DNA from: JBPRGG01 sp051418075
GTDB taxonomy: Bacteria > Bacteroidota > Bacteroidia > Cytophagales > Cyclobacteriaceae
Length of the DNA stretch: 64,000 nucleotides
NCBI GenBank assembly: GCA_051418075.1
Contig: JBPRGG010000148.1
Coordinates: forward strand, 76,248-140,247
Direction: 5' to 3'
Below the pieces are notes generated by a model that saw only the letters and a program-made list of their open reading frames with translations, searched no databases and was not told the origin of the DNA. Below, piece by piece: positions 54,419-63,730 of the stretch. The position numbers and the translations under genes are program-made. Position 1 is the first letter of the stretch. Each line of letters begins with the position of its first letter.

Positions 54419-54701
54419 TTAGAAGGATAGCTTGTAGGTACTGGTTAATAACGTCCTGTAGGAAAGCTCAATCCTCCACCAACGGGAATACCGTTTAGGT
54501 AGTTTTTCAGCAGAACTTGTCCAGGTGGTATTTTCTAAGCCTGCTAGTACACTCATTATAAATAATGCGGTAGACCCAGGTGGAATTTTTGGAGCTTTTC
54601 GGAATGAGGGTAAAGCCTGACAAGCTTTGAGAAAGGCATCCTGACATATTTCTTCTGTATCTTCCCGGTTTTTCAAGAACCTGAAGGCTAAGGATAAAGG
54701 G
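54419..54701 (-). pseudogene. ECF-type sigma factor remnant
   Basis: The reading from 54701 shows P-L-S-L-A-F-R-F-L-K-N-R-E-D-T-E-E-I-C then Q-D-A-F-L-K-A-C-Q-A-L-P-S-F-R, as in region 2 of ECF sigma factors. A frame change follows: another frame gives T-W-V-Y-R-I-I-Y-N-E-C and then R-L-R-K-Y-H-L-D, after which a TGA stops the reading. Region 4 is degraded. The 5' end of the gene is cut at 54702 by a MITE-like element. Dead gene. Confidence 0.75.
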
Positions 54702-54864
54702 TAGTGTGTTAATTACTAAATTAATTCACTATTTTCACCCTTCTTTTTCCTTTATACTGCGTTAAAATTTTCAACCGTAACGCTGCATTCTCTCAAATTT
54801 TGCCTTGTCTAAAGAAAAAATAACAGCAAAAATTTAGTAAACCAATTTAATAATTAACACACTA
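54702..54864. mobile_element. 163-bp MITE-like element with 27-bp terminal inverted repeats
   Basis: The left end TAGTGTGTTAATTACTAAAT is matched by the right end, read in reverse complement, as TAGTGTGTTAATTATTAAAT, and pairing continues to about base 27 with four mismatches. No transposase is inside. It lies where the ECF sigma pseudogene is broken. No clear target-site duplication was found. Confidence 0.65.
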
Positions 54865-54868
54865 GTGA

Positions 54869-55003
54869 TTTGAATTTTCCACCAGGTGGGTTTCTTGTCG
54901 TGACGTTGAAGGTCTGGCTTATACTTCAATGGTGTTTATCATAGGTGGCCTGGGCCTGGTAATGGGAAACCTGATAGGGCAAAAGAAGCAGAAAACCAAT
55001 TAA
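54869..55003 (+). pseudogene. C-terminal remnant of a small membrane protein (DUF6249-like)
   Basis: A 44-codon open stretch ends in a stop after G-L-A-Y-T-S-M-V-F-I-I-G-G-L-G-L-V-M-G, a single membrane helix, and a Lys-rich tail G-Q-K-K-Q-K-T-N. It resembles the end of small membrane proteins annotated as DUF6249 that often accompany ECF sigma factors in Bacteroidota. The 5' part is lost at the MITE. Family recognition is tentative. Confidence 0.45.
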
Positions 55004-55192
55004 CTAAAATGGCTGATTTTAAAGGCTAGTGGAGCCGGCCCAGACCGAAATGGACAAAGGGTAAGCCGGCTGGGCCGCGGCAGGCTTCTGGTGAGTCAGC
55101 TGGCGGGCGGGTAGTGGGCCCCATCTTAAGAATTCATCCACAGCTTTTCCAAGTTTTAATGCTTGATTTTATTTTATCGCAGATGCAATAAC

Positions 55193-55224
55193 AAAAAAAA
55201 GACCTCTTATAAAGAGGCCTTTTC
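55193..55224 (-). terminator. Terminator of nrdJ
   Basis: Stem CCTCTT / AAGAGG with a 3-base loop, extended by flanking pairs; the minus strand has a run of eight T. It lies 30 bases past the nrdJ stop. Confidence 0.8.
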
Positions 55225-55252
55225 CTGTCTGTTTTGGTTAATTTCCGTTAAT

Positions 55253-57553
55253 TTAAAGCTCCATATCACAGTTTCCTGCCATACAGGCCATTTCCTGGGC
55301 GGCTGTAGTATAATCTTCTGCTTCGTAACGATATACCTTGGAAAAATCGATATTAGGGAATTTTTCAGCCAGATTTTTATACTCCGGTTCAGAGATTTCC
55401 ACATAGGGCATCTGGTCGAACTGGGCATCGAATGCTGGCAGGAATGTCATACCACCGATTTTATCCTGGTTTTCATAAACCCACTTAATGATATCCAGTA
55501 CTTCGTCCGGTTTATAAGTAATGGTGACGCTGGGATTATGTTCCGTATAATTCACCTTGTTTTGCAACCAGTATTTACATTGTTCAATGGCGGTTCTTTC
55601 ATTTCTGGTGATGGCTTTTTCCGGCGATTTGATGGGGAAATGCACTACCCAGGTATCTGCTTTCTCCTTATTCTGTCCATTTTCCGGATCCATGGGTACT
55701 CCTGAGTTTTGCAGTACTTTGAAGATAGGGGTGTGGGTGCCTACCCGCACATTCCGAATATAGTATTTGGACCAGCGGGCGTGAATACCGGGAGAGCAAT
55801 TCAACATCTGAGAGGAATTGCCTGAAGGTTTCACACAGGTGACCGCAGCCGACTGATTGATTCCCAGTTTATCGGCGGTTTTCTTGTTCATTTCCACTGC
55901 AGTTTTTTGCAGCTTAGCCTGAACATCAGCCTGCTGTACCAGGGGGCAATCCAACTGTCCGTTAATATCTACACCTAAAAGTCTTTCTTCCTGACAATTT
56001 TTCTTCCATTCGGGGCGTAATCCGGGAAAATGTGTGGCCATTGACTGAATGGTACCTATGATGGTGGCCAGTTCTACCTTGTCTATCAGGTCTTCCAGGG
56101 TATCTCCCTGCCGGGCCACTGCTACTGAAAGGTTGCAGAACTGGAATGGTCTCAATACGATCTCGCCACAGGGATTGGTACCAAATTTGGCTTCTTTTCT
56201 CCTGGTTGGCCGGGTTTCAATGGCAGCCTGGCGATTGAAGATGCCTGGTTCTCCTCTTTGAGAATTGACCATATCCAATACATACTGAGCTACTTCGGCC
56301 TGGGTCAGTTTTCGGGAAGGCCATACGGCGGAATTGTTGGCATTCCAGCGTTGGTTGTTGTTTCTCCAGAAGTCCCCGTCCTTGCAATGACGCATTTCAT
56401 TGTCATCATAATCGAACAAGGAGATCATGGCAGTTCTGCGTACGCCACCGGAAACGGCAGCTGTACCTACAGCACACATGATATCATGTGCATCCAGAGA
56501 GCGAAGGAAGCTTCCCTGACGACTTAAGATCCTGGCCCGGGCAAAATCCAGCATTTTACGCAAAGGTTCTGGTCCTGAGGCCCGGCCACCTTTAACCCTC
56601 AGCACTTCTCCGGCGGGGCGGATCTGGGAAAAATCAAATTGAACATCTTTACCGGCAAACCAATGCTCCATGCCGACTCTGAGCGAATTGCACCAGCCTT
56701 CAGTAGAATCTACTACCACATGGATGGTAGGAGAAACATTTTCTTTTTGTCTTTTGATACGGGGGAATTTTTCAATATATTCATTCTCTACAGAAAAACC
56801 CACACCACAGCCGCTCATGGAGATCAATAAGGCTTCCACAAAAGAATCTATGGAATCTACCGGCATGTAAGAGCAATTGTAGATGCTGATATTATTGCGT
56901 CTGGCAGCGGGTCCTGACATGGCCAGCAGGCGCATTGAAGGCATGACCTTCATGTCCAGGATCCCCTGTCTGATCCGGGCATAGGTTAATGGCGAAAGTC
57001 TGAATTCGGATAATTCCTTCAGGTAAGCTACGGCCCGGTCTACCGTTTCGATCCAGGTCTCCCGGCGACCATATTCGTAGCTAAACCTGGAATACTTATC
57101 ATAGAACTGGAATTTCTGAAGCTGGGTGGGGAAGTATTTATCAGAGTCATTAAAAGCTTTTCTGACTTCTTCAGGAATAGGTCTGTGTTCCCTCAGTTTG
57201 GCATGTTCTGCCCTGTAAAGGATATAGCTTTTAGCCGCTTCATATTCTCCGGCAGCCTGTAATACCATTTCCACAATATCCTGCACCACTTCTACAGAAG
57301 GTTGTTCGTATTTGGCTGATACAATGTTGACTACCTGCTTGGTAATGTTTTTGATCAGTCCGCTGGCTGCATTTCGGTTCATGCCTTCAAAGCACCTTTT
57401 TATCGCTTTTTCAATTCTTTCAGCATCAAAAGGGACTACCCTTCCATCCCTTTTTACAATATTTAAGGGAGTTTTAATTTCTTTACTTTTTTTGGGTTTA
57501 TCCATTGTTGCCGAAGATGAACCATTGGTTGTAATGGTGGAATTTTTCGCCAT
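55253..57553 (-). CDS. nrdJ: Adenosylcobalamin-dependent (class II) ribonucleotide reductase
   Basis: 766 residues. An N-terminal ATP-cone (about 30-115, V-K-R-D-G-R-V-V-P-F-D) regulates activity. The catalytic core has Y-N-C-S-Y near 225 and the N-P-C-G-E-I-V-L motif near 465 with the thiyl-radical Cys, and the C-terminal cysteine pair C-M-A-G-N-C that re-reduces the active site. It reduces ribonucleotides to deoxyribonucleotides with adenosylcobalamin, without oxygen. No B12 riboswitch was seen upstream. A terminator follows the gene. Confidence 0.95.
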   Translation of the reverse strand: MAKNSTITTNGSSSATMDKPKKSKEIKTPLNIVKRDGRVVPFDAERIEKAIKRCFEGMNRNAASGLIKNITKQVVNIVSAKYEQPSVEVVQDIVEMVLQAAGEYEAAKSYILYRAEHAKLREHRPIPEEVRKAFNDSDKYFPTQLQKFQFYDKYSRFSYEYGRRETWIETVDRAVAYLKELSEFRLSPLTYARIRQGILDMKVMPSMRLLAMSGPAARRNNISIYNCSYMPVDSIDSFVEALLISMSGCGVGFSVENEYIEKFPRIKRQKENVSPTIHVVVDSTEGWCNSLRVGMEHWFAGKDVQFDFSQIRPAGEVLRVKGGRASGPEPLRKMLDFARARILSRQGSFLRSLDAHDIMCAVGTAAVSGGVRRTAMISLFDYDDNEMRHCKDGDFWRNNNQRWNANNSAVWPSRKLTQAEVAQYVLDMVNSQRGEPGIFNRQAAIETRPTRRKEAKFGTNPCGEIVLRPFQFCNLSVAVARQGDTLEDLIDKVELATIIGTIQSMATHFPGLRPEWKKNCQEERLLGVDINGQLDCPLVQQADVQAKLQKTAVEMNKKTADKLGINQSAAVTCVKPSGNSSQMLNCSPGIHARWSKYYIRNVRVGTHTPIFKVLQNSGVPMDPENGQNKEKADTWVVHFPIKSPEKAITRNERTAIEQCKYWLQNKVNYTEHNPSVTITYKPDEVLDIIKWVYENQDKIGGMTFLPAFDAQFDQMPYVEISEPEYKNLAEKFPNIDFSKVYRYEAEDYTTAAQEMACMAGNCDMEL

Positions 57554-57862
57554 ACTACATAAAATTTTTAAAAGTTTTTTACATTATTATATACGTTAAA
57601 AAGCTTCATTTGACTTGAATATCAAACGAAAAAAAATATTTTTACCTAAACGCAGAAAAGCATAACTCTCTGCATACCTGATGCTTAACGCCTGTGTCTG
57701 ATCAGAAACATTTATCTTTTTAGTCTAAAAAACATATAAAAACGAATTATATATTTTTTGGTATTTATGGTTAATATTAACTTTCACTACTTTATAAAGA
57801 AGCGAATAATTCCAGCTTAATTTTCTGTTATCTACAGGCCATTAATTATTTTAGTTAAAAAT
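57554..57862. other. Gap upstream of nrdJ, no element recognised
   Basis: AT-rich. It should hold the nrdJ promoter, but no TAnnTTTG box, NrdR-like box pair or B12-riboswitch feature was found. Confidence 0.35.
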
Positions 57863-58078
57863 TTACTGGATATTGATCGCTTCTATGATCTTTTTTATTT
57901 CACCTGCTGTAAAAGATCTTTGTTTGATCTTTCTGTAAAAAGTGGTGTAGGAAATCCCTGTTTTCTTACATATATACGTCTTCTCAATCCCATAACTTTT
58001 CAGTATGTTAGGCAGATCAATCTGAAATTTTTCAAAGTCTTCTGCTATTTTGGGATTAATTTTAGGCATATATTTCAA
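57863..58078 (-). CDS. Small helix-turn-helix protein
   Basis: 71 residues. The C-terminal 50 residues look like an XRE/phage-regulator-type helix-turn-helix: I-C-K-K-T-G-I-S-Y-T-T-F-Y-R-K-I near 37-52, with the preceding helix N-I-L-K-S-Y-G-I-E. It has no effector domain. It probably binds DNA as a small regulator. A second Met at residue 4 is another possible start. Confidence 0.65.
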   Translation of the reverse strand: MKYMPKINPKIAEDFEKFQIDLPNILKSYGIEKTYICKKTGISYTTFYRKIKQRSFTAGEIKKIIEAINIQ

Positions 58079-58267
58079 ATATGATATAAATCTATATCAA
58101 AAGTAATCGCTTGGTGGGAAAAATTCAAGAATTGTGGGATTTTTTTTTCCACAATCTTACATGTGGATAACTGAAGTTTAGGATTTTATAAGTATGAATA
58201 TCAGCAGGGTTCAGGAAATAAACCTTTGCATATTAATTTATTTAGAAAAAAAATTTAAAGTCGGATC

Positions 58268-59305
58268 TCAGGATTCATCCTGGTAAAAAAGCTGGTAAAA
58301 GTTCATACCGGTTTTGTCATCAAAACCCTTTTTGATCATTTCTTTATTGCCATGCACATATATATGAAAGTTCTTATCCAGTTTGATCACACTTTTAAAA
58401 ACATTCTTCAGTTTTTTTACGGCTGATGGAGCGATTTCAAATTCCTCCGGGGTCTGAAACTGGTTTTTCTGATGGTAGTCTTGCTGGAAGTCTTCAAAAG
58501 CTTCAATTATTTCCGGTCTTTGCAATACTTTTTCCTGGAAAGCCACTTTTTCAAAGGAGTCATTTTCCTTGAAATAATTAGCGGAATTGTGGATCAGGTC
58601 TATTTGATCTACTTTATCTGCTTCCGGCATGGCTTCATGAACAAAGTCATGACACATTTTAATATAATTGCGGGTATTGTAGAAATTATCTTCCCGTTCT
58701 TTTACCTGTAGGAAGTCATCTTTCCAGTAATGGGCTTCCTGGTTTTTATGGGTTTTATCTACTATGGCCAGTTTATAGCCCATCTCCTGCTCGGTGTTAA
58801 AAATCAGACAACCTTTGTCCATGCGATAAATGTTCAGGCCCTGATCCCTTTCAATGGCAAACTGGTCCTCCTGTTGATAGATCTTGAGAAATGTATCTTT
58901 ATTTTCAGATTTAAATATTCCGACTACATCACAAACTTCATCTTCCAGCTGACAGTCTTCAAAATAAACTACATAAAACTCCCCGAATTTGATGTTTGGA
59001 TGATCTGACTGCTCAAACAGATACTGAGCCAGTTTAACTGACTGGATGTAAAGCTGTTCCGGATCCTGGAAAATTGGGGAAACCAGGGAAAAAACCTGGT
59101 GTTGGTCCAGGTTTTCCGGATGATGGAAATGATAATACTCATCCTCTTTAAATGCATAGAAAAAATATTTTTTCAGGATTTCATTGGTGAGGGGATCCTG
59201 CAGGGGGTAGGAAGATTTGGCCAGGATCAATTGCTCAGGTTGGCTTTTGGTTCCGACCTTGTGGATGGCCAGGGAACGCAATTCGATATTTTCAGGGACT
59301 TTCAT
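58268..59305 (-). CDS. Nucleoid-associated protein (NdpA/YejK family)
   Basis: 345 residues from the ATG at 59305, where family similarity begins (V-P-E-N-I-E-L-R-S-L-A-I-H-K-V-G); the open frame extends 43 codons further upstream but those residues are a hydrophobic, unrelated stretch. A -7 box 27 bases upstream supports the inner start. The rest shows D-P-L-T-N-E-I-L-K-K-Y-F-F, F-G-E-F-Y-V-V-Y-F and G-N-K-E-M-I-K-K-G-F-D. It binds the nucleoid in other bacteria; here the role is inferred. Confidence 0.85.
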   Translation of the reverse strand: MKVPENIELRSLAIHKVGTKSQPEQLILAKSSYPLQDPLTNEILKKYFFYAFKEDEYYHFHHPENLDQHQVFSLVSPIFQDPEQLYIQSVKLAQYLFEQSDHPNIKFGEFYVVYFEDCQLEDEVCDVVGIFKSENKDTFLKIYQQEDQFAIERDQGLNIYRMDKGCLIFNTEQEMGYKLAIVDKTHKNQEAHYWKDDFLQVKEREDNFYNTRNYIKMCHDFVHEAMPEADKVDQIDLIHNSANYFKENDSFEKVAFQEKVLQRPEIIEAFEDFQQDYHQKNQFQTPEEFEIAPSAVKKLKNVFKSVIKLDKNFHIYVHGNKEMIKKGFDDKTGMNFYQLFYQDES

Positions 59306-59331
59306 AAGGATTTTGATTAAGTTTTGGCAGG

Positions 59332-59339
59332 CAAAATTA
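59332..59339 (-). promoter_or_regulatory. Candidate -7 box for the NdpA-like gene
   Basis: TAATTTTG on the minus strand matches TAnnTTTG and would put transcription start about 7 bases downstream, near 59325, giving a 20-base leader to ATG 59305. Confidence 0.45.
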
Positions 59340-59381
59340 TATAAATGTGGACTGAAGATGATAAGAAATGGCGGTTTTTTA

Positions 59382-59419
59382 AAAAAAATAAGGTCCACCA
59401 ACATAATATTGGTGGACCA
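59382..59419 (-). terminator. Terminator of the carboxypeptidase-regulatory-like lipoprotein gene
   Basis: A 9-bp stem (GGTCCACCA / TGGTGGACC) with a 9-base loop; on the minus strand it runs into TTATTTTTTTT. Confidence 0.8.
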
Positions 59420-59443
59420 GGGTGACCAAAACAAATAATTTAA

Positions 59444-60742
59444 TTAATCCAGATCAATTTTAAAAAGTCCTTTCTGATCTTCACTTACAGAAATGAGTTT
59501 CCATCCTGTAGCTTCTTTGGCATCGTCTTTACTGGCAAATACCCTCCACCGGTAAATTTTACCATCCTCAAGCGCTTTTGAAGCTTTTCCATCCGAATTA
59601 AAGGATACGGAGGTGGTATTTTTCGAAAGTACAATATTTTTCATTGTCCAATCGTGACTAAAGCCGCCCCAAATCACTTCTCCATTTAGATCTGAAACCT
59701 CTATAATATAGTTGCTGGCGCTTGAATAGGGATGCCAGCTAAAGGATGGATCAGTAGAGGTGACCCGAACTGGTTGGATTTGTGGGGTAAATACGGCAGG
59801 ATTCTGTATAGAAATGGCACCGGTAACACTGAAGTCTTTCTCAATAGCCTGATCCGTTACAGTCAGGTAGGGTTGCCCAAACTTGATGATCCAATCCGGG
59901 TCAAGCACTTTGGTATCATTCATATAGGTGGCCCGGGCCAGATACTTGCCTGCCGGTACCTGCTCAAATTTATATTTTCCCCCTGATGTGGTGGTAGACA
60001 GGCCGGGAATGATCTCTTGGGTTAACGGATGCACAAGGGCAACATCTACTTCAGTATTTTCAGTGGCCAGAAAAGAGATCTGACCAGTCACCTGACCGGT
60101 GGGTTCAGAAGACATGGATAAATGAACTGATGCAGTTTCACTATTGGATATGACTGATACATCTTCCGTGTTTCCATTATAATTTGCCCGCCAGCCTTTC
60201 AATTCAAAATTGCCGGCTGGCACATTATAGATAGTGAAAGAGCCATCCTGTGAAGAAATGGCAGAATAGGCTTTGTCTCCATTTGTGGCCACCACCAGGG
60301 CCCCACTCAGACCTTTATTGTCAGATTTGACCGTACCACTTATCCATCCTGCATTGATTTCTCCGGAAGGATTTAATGCTATGGAATATTCAAAATCCTT
60401 ACCCAGCACCACATCAAACACTACTGGTGGAATAGCTTTGGGGGGCACAGCCTGGTACCCCTGCTTGAAAAATTTGAGGTAATAAATGCCCGTTTCCAAT
60501 TGTAGGGCATAGGTTCCATCGCTGGAGGTCGTTAATGTGGTATTCAGGGCTTCATGCGTAGAAGCATTAAATATCATGATCGTTACACCTTCCAGGGGAG
60601 TAGCAGCCTGATCCAGCACGGTTCCGGTTATACGGCCAAAATTCAGTTCATCATCATCTTTTTTTGAGCATCCTGCTAACAGGCTCAGGCACAAGACCCC
60701 TGCCCAGAAAGGGGTGAAGAAGTAATTTCTTTTCATATTCAA
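59444..60742 (-). CDS. Lipoprotein with tandem carboxypeptidase-regulatory-like domains
   Basis: 432 residues. The signal ends in the lipobox L-L-A-G-C at Cys25, followed by an acidic linker K-K-D-D-D-E. Three successive beta-sandwich domains start with I-T-G-T-V-L-D near 38, I-S-G-T-V-K-S-D near 133 and V-T-G-Q-I-S near 217, each with the D-G-x-Y/F-x-L or P-A-G-x-Y/F pattern. A final domain (about 320-430) is fibronectin-like. The protein is surface or periplasm exposed. Function unknown; possibly carbohydrate or peptide binding. Confidence 0.8.
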   Translation of the reverse strand: MNMKRNYFFTPFWAGVLCLSLLAGCSKKDDDELNFGRITGTVLDQAATPLEGVTIMIFNASTHEALNTTLTTSSDGTYALQLETGIYYLKFFKQGYQAVPPKAIPPVVFDVVLGKDFEYSIALNPSGEINAGWISGTVKSDNKGLSGALVVATNGDKAYSAISSQDGSFTIYNVPAGNFELKGWRANYNGNTEDVSVISNSETASVHLSMSSEPTGQVTGQISFLATENTEVDVALVHPLTQEIIPGLSTTTSGGKYKFEQVPAGKYLARATYMNDTKVLDPDWIIKFGQPYLTVTDQAIEKDFSVTGAISIQNPAVFTPQIQPVRVTSTDPSFSWHPYSSASNYIIEVSDLNGEVIWGGFSHDWTMKNIVLSKNTTSVSFNSDGKASKALEDGKIYRWRVFASKDDAKEATGWKLISVSEDQKGLFKIDLD

Positions 60743-61459
60743 TAATATTAGTTTACATGTAATGATTAATATTTTTCTCTAAAGACGGAAAAAAAGGAGG
60801 CGGTAGAAAAACCAGGCAGGATAGAACTGGAAAGCCTATGTAATATATGGTGGGATACTGGTAATAAAATGAAGCTGACATTAATGTTTGGAAGCCATTG
60901 ATGTGTATTGAACCTGCCTGAGATTGCTTCAAATTATGATTTTTCCCGGATATCAGGTTATTGACCTGAATCATTACATGTATTAAAGATGACTTAAAAA
61001 GGATCATTTAGGCAAAATTGCAGAGGTAAAGGCTGGGTTATAAATGTTAAATCCGCCGGTGAGATAAGTCGGTGGCATTACAATGTAACTAAATGATCTT
61101 TCTTCTGAAATTTCCTAAGCTGGTATCAGTGCAATTTATGTAATGACAGCAGGTAAAATTCTTGGTTTTTGAACTAAAAAATATGCAATTTTCTATGAAG
61201 ATAGTAATAAGCTTCTTTGGAGGTATTTTCCCGCCTGATCTTATACCGGTGAACACCAGGTAATTTAAGCGTACAAACATATACTTTTTCAGGGATAGGA
61301 TTTTCAGGAAAAAGCCATGGAAAATATCCAATATTTGGAAAAAATCCAAATATTATACTTTGTTGATATTCAGGCACTTATTGAAAAGTATGGCAAGGTA
61401 ATATCCTGTTAATTAGCGATTTAAATGTAAACGGATTACTTATTTAACTATCGATGTAA
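60743..61459. other. 717-bp gap, no convincing gene
   Basis: Contains a 10-bp perfect hairpin at 61330-61354 (AATATTTGGA / TCCAAATATT) and a few short open frames on both strands without coding support. It must hold the divergent promoters for its flanking genes. Confidence 0.45.
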
Positions 61460-62269
61460 ATGAACAGCTATTCTATCCAGCCGCCATACGTCAAATTATC
61501 GCATAAACTATTGGTAATGACATTATTAGCTATGCTACTATTATCTCCTTATACTTTGGTGGAACAATTACTTGAAGGTACTTTAAACCAACATGCCCTG
61601 GGGTTGCAGGAGGAAATCAATCAACGGTCAGCCGTGTTAAAGCAACCGGAACTGATGACTGACTTTTTCCAGCATCATCAGAAATCATCTGCCGGAGATT
61701 TCCAGGTTTTATTTTTCGTACTAACCTTTTTTACCGGGTTAAGCTTATTGAAATTATTGAGACAGAAGGTTAAGTGGCTCACCCTTATCCTGTTTTTTAG
61801 TTTTCTGTTACAGGTTGAGGCTCAGCCGGTGACTGGTAATGACCCCGGCTACACAGAATATCACTATGCCACTGAAGAAGTAGACGGAGATTACCAGGCC
61901 GGATACAGCCAACATGCTACCACACAGTCACTGGATGATTGGTTTATATGGGCCGGGGCTTTGGTGTTTGGATTGATCTTTTTAAGATTTTTTAAGTTGA
62001 AGGTAGTGTTGTTAATTTTGGGAATGATGATTTTGCTGATGTTGGGAGTGGAAGCCCAGCCGGTGGAGGGAGCTGTTAATAATGGTGCTTATTTTGGGGA
62101 AAGTACATTGGCTATGGGACCGGTAGTGATGAATGAGAGTTCGGGGGGGCCGGGTCCTGGTCCGGGTGTTCCAATTGACAATGGGATTTTATTTTTAATG
62201 ATTTCCGGAGTAGCAATCGGTACCTTTTATATATGGAAAAATAAACGCGCACTTCAAACAGCAAACTGA
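61460..62269 (+). CDS. Multi-pass protein with repeated AQP signal-like modules and PIDNG C-terminal tail
   Basis: 269 residues, no known family. After a first hydrophobic helix (about 15-34), two similar modules follow. Each is a helix, a basic turn (L-L-R-Q-K near 99; F-F-K-L-K near 177) and a second helix ending in V-E-A-Q-P (121-123 and 199-201 for A-Q-P), like a signal peptide with its cleavage site, then an acidic Tyr/Asn-rich linker. The tail has P-G-P-G-P-G-V-P-I-D-N-G, a final helix and basic residues K-N-K-R. This P-I-D motif with TM and basic end resembles C-terminal sorting signals of Bacteroidota. Paralog of the next gene. Confidence 0.7.
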   Translation: MNSYSIQPPYVKLSHKLLVMTLLAMLLLSPYTLVEQLLEGTLNQHALGLQEEINQRSAVLKQPELMTDFFQHHQKSSAGDFQVLFFVLTFFTGLSLLKLLRQKVKWLTLILFFSFLLQVEAQPVTGNDPGYTEYHYATEEVDGDYQAGYSQHATTQSLDDWFIWAGALVFGLIFLRFFKLKVVLLILGMMILLMLGVEAQPVEGAVNNGAYFGESTLAMGPVVMNESSGGPGPGPGVPIDNGILFLMISGVAIGTFYIWKNKRALQTAN

Positions 62270-62539
62270 AGGTGGAGGTTTCGTTCAGATTGTTAAAAGG
62301 TGTGATCCCACCGGTAGAAGCCGAAATTGAAAGATTCATAATCAATCATTCCGGAAGCTAAATAAGTATTTGGTACAACCTAAATTGTTTAGTTTAACAG
62401 AAAAACCGCATCACATTTCAATTATCTAAAAATGTCTACATTTAATCTAAAAAATGTTATAGTTTGTCTAAAATATAAAGTAATTAATATTTAATTGTAT
62501 ATTATTGATGGATAATAGTTTGATAATATATAATTAATT

Positions 62540-63100
62540 ATGGATTTACATAGGATATTACTTATACTTTTGGTTTTTCTGACAATTTTTTTACTTCTAG
62601 CCCATATTTCAACACTGCAAGCCCAACCTATCGCAGAACGTGCTGATAATGACATTTTAACTGAACATTATGGAGGAACGGAGGCTATTTTATCAGTTGA
62701 TGATTATTATGCGCAGGAATTGGAAACAAACCATACTGTTGGTTCTAACACCCTATATCAGACCTTTGAGGTTTTAGGTATCCTGATTTTTGGAATTATT
62801 CTATTACGTTTTTTAAAGCTGAAAGTATTGGTTCTCATAATAGGACTTCTGGTTATTATTTACCTAAATGCCAATGCCCAACCTGGAAATACTCAGGTGC
62901 CAAATGATGCTTATTTTGGGAAAAGTACGATGGATTATGGACCAGTCACAAATGATTATATGGCTTTTGGTCCTGCTCCCGGAGCAAATGAAAATGTACC
63001 TATAGATAATGGAATACTTTTTTTACTAGTTGGAGGACTAGGAATTGGAACATTTTATATTTGGAGGCATAAGCAAGCTTTCAAAAGTACTAAAGTGTAA
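62540..63100 (+). CDS. Shorter paralog with AQP modules and PIDNG C-terminal tail
   Basis: 186 residues. A signal peptide ends in L-Q-A-Q-P (28-30), then an acidic linker with D-D-Y-Y-A-Q-E-L-E, a second module (helix, F-L-K-L-K near 92, helix) ending N-A-N-A-Q-P (113-115), the shared phrase A-Y-F-G-K-S-T-M-D-Y-G-P-V, and the tail N-V-P-I-D-N-G-I-L-F-L, helix, R-H-K-Q. The match to the previous gene covers its last two-thirds, so the pair arose by duplication. No enzyme motif. The same C-terminal sorting-like signal is present. Confidence 0.7.
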   Translation: MDLHRILLILLVFLTIFLLLAHISTLQAQPIAERADNDILTEHYGGTEAILSVDDYYAQELETNHTVGSNTLYQTFEVLGILIFGIILLRFLKLKVLVLIIGLLVIIYLNANAQPGNTQVPNDAYFGKSTMDYGPVTNDYMAFGPAPGANENVPIDNGILFLLVGGLGIGTFYIWRHKQAFKSTKV

Positions 63101-63339
63101 CTCGTTTTAGGGGCTGATTTGGTATCTATAAACGAATTAAAATGGGGTACTATACTAACGAGGTTATTAGAAAAGTTCAAATAGTTGAATCAATAGTTTT
63201 ACTTTCAAGCTAAAGCTCAGGTAAGTTCGATATCTATACGTCAGGAAAGATCTGTAGGAGTTAAGATAGGTAGTTGCTATAAGCAGGTATGCTACGGAAT
63301 TATTCAATGGGTTATAGATGGATTTTAATTTGTTATTTA

Positions 63340-63430
63340 CATGCTACCTTACCCTATCTTTTGTCCCGGCCAGGGCATCGTACCCGGGCTCACTTTCGTT
63401 CCCACCTTTTTTGTCGTACCTTCGTGTTAT
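63340..63430. repeat. Intergenic repeat, copy 3
   Basis: Begins ACATGCTACC..ATCTTTTGTCCCGGCC, and ends CCTTTTTTGTCG, as in the 3958-4140 block, but the middle part is missing. Confidence 0.45.
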
Positions 63431-63489
63431 TAAAAACTTACTTCCTACTTTAATCAAAAATGAATATGTATCATAGAATTTGACAACAG

Positions 63490-63567
63490 CATTCACAAGA
63501 AGGGCCTGGTTTTATCTTTGGCTTAGCAGTGACCATGCGCGGATCAACCAAAGCCCTGTTGTGAATG
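63490..63567. repeat. Imperfect inverted repeat / hairpin
   Basis: Arms CATTCACAAGAAGGGC and GCCCTGTTGTGAATG pair with one bulge and a few mismatches, and an inner TTTGG/CCAAA pair narrows the loop. Possibly part of a repeat element. Confidence 0.5.
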
Positions 63568-63730
63568 TGGGGCCCAGCGGCCCTGGAGCGAAAAAGATAG
63601 CAAATTGCAGATCGGAATTGTGAAAACATCCACAGCTTGCTACTTCTACAAAGAAAACGTCATTATCTTCCTAGGTTGTAATCCAAGAAAATGGCAGAAA
63701 ATTTAATAAAAAAGCCGTATTTTTAGCATT

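Noticed and set aside
57554..57862. B12 riboswitch upstream of nrdJ
   Set aside because: Looked for because the enzyme needs adenosylcobalamin, but no B12-box-like element or suitable stems were seen.
60753..61349. Short minus-strand ORFs in the 717-bp gap
   Set aside because: No signal, no family, and low-complexity composition; probably chance.
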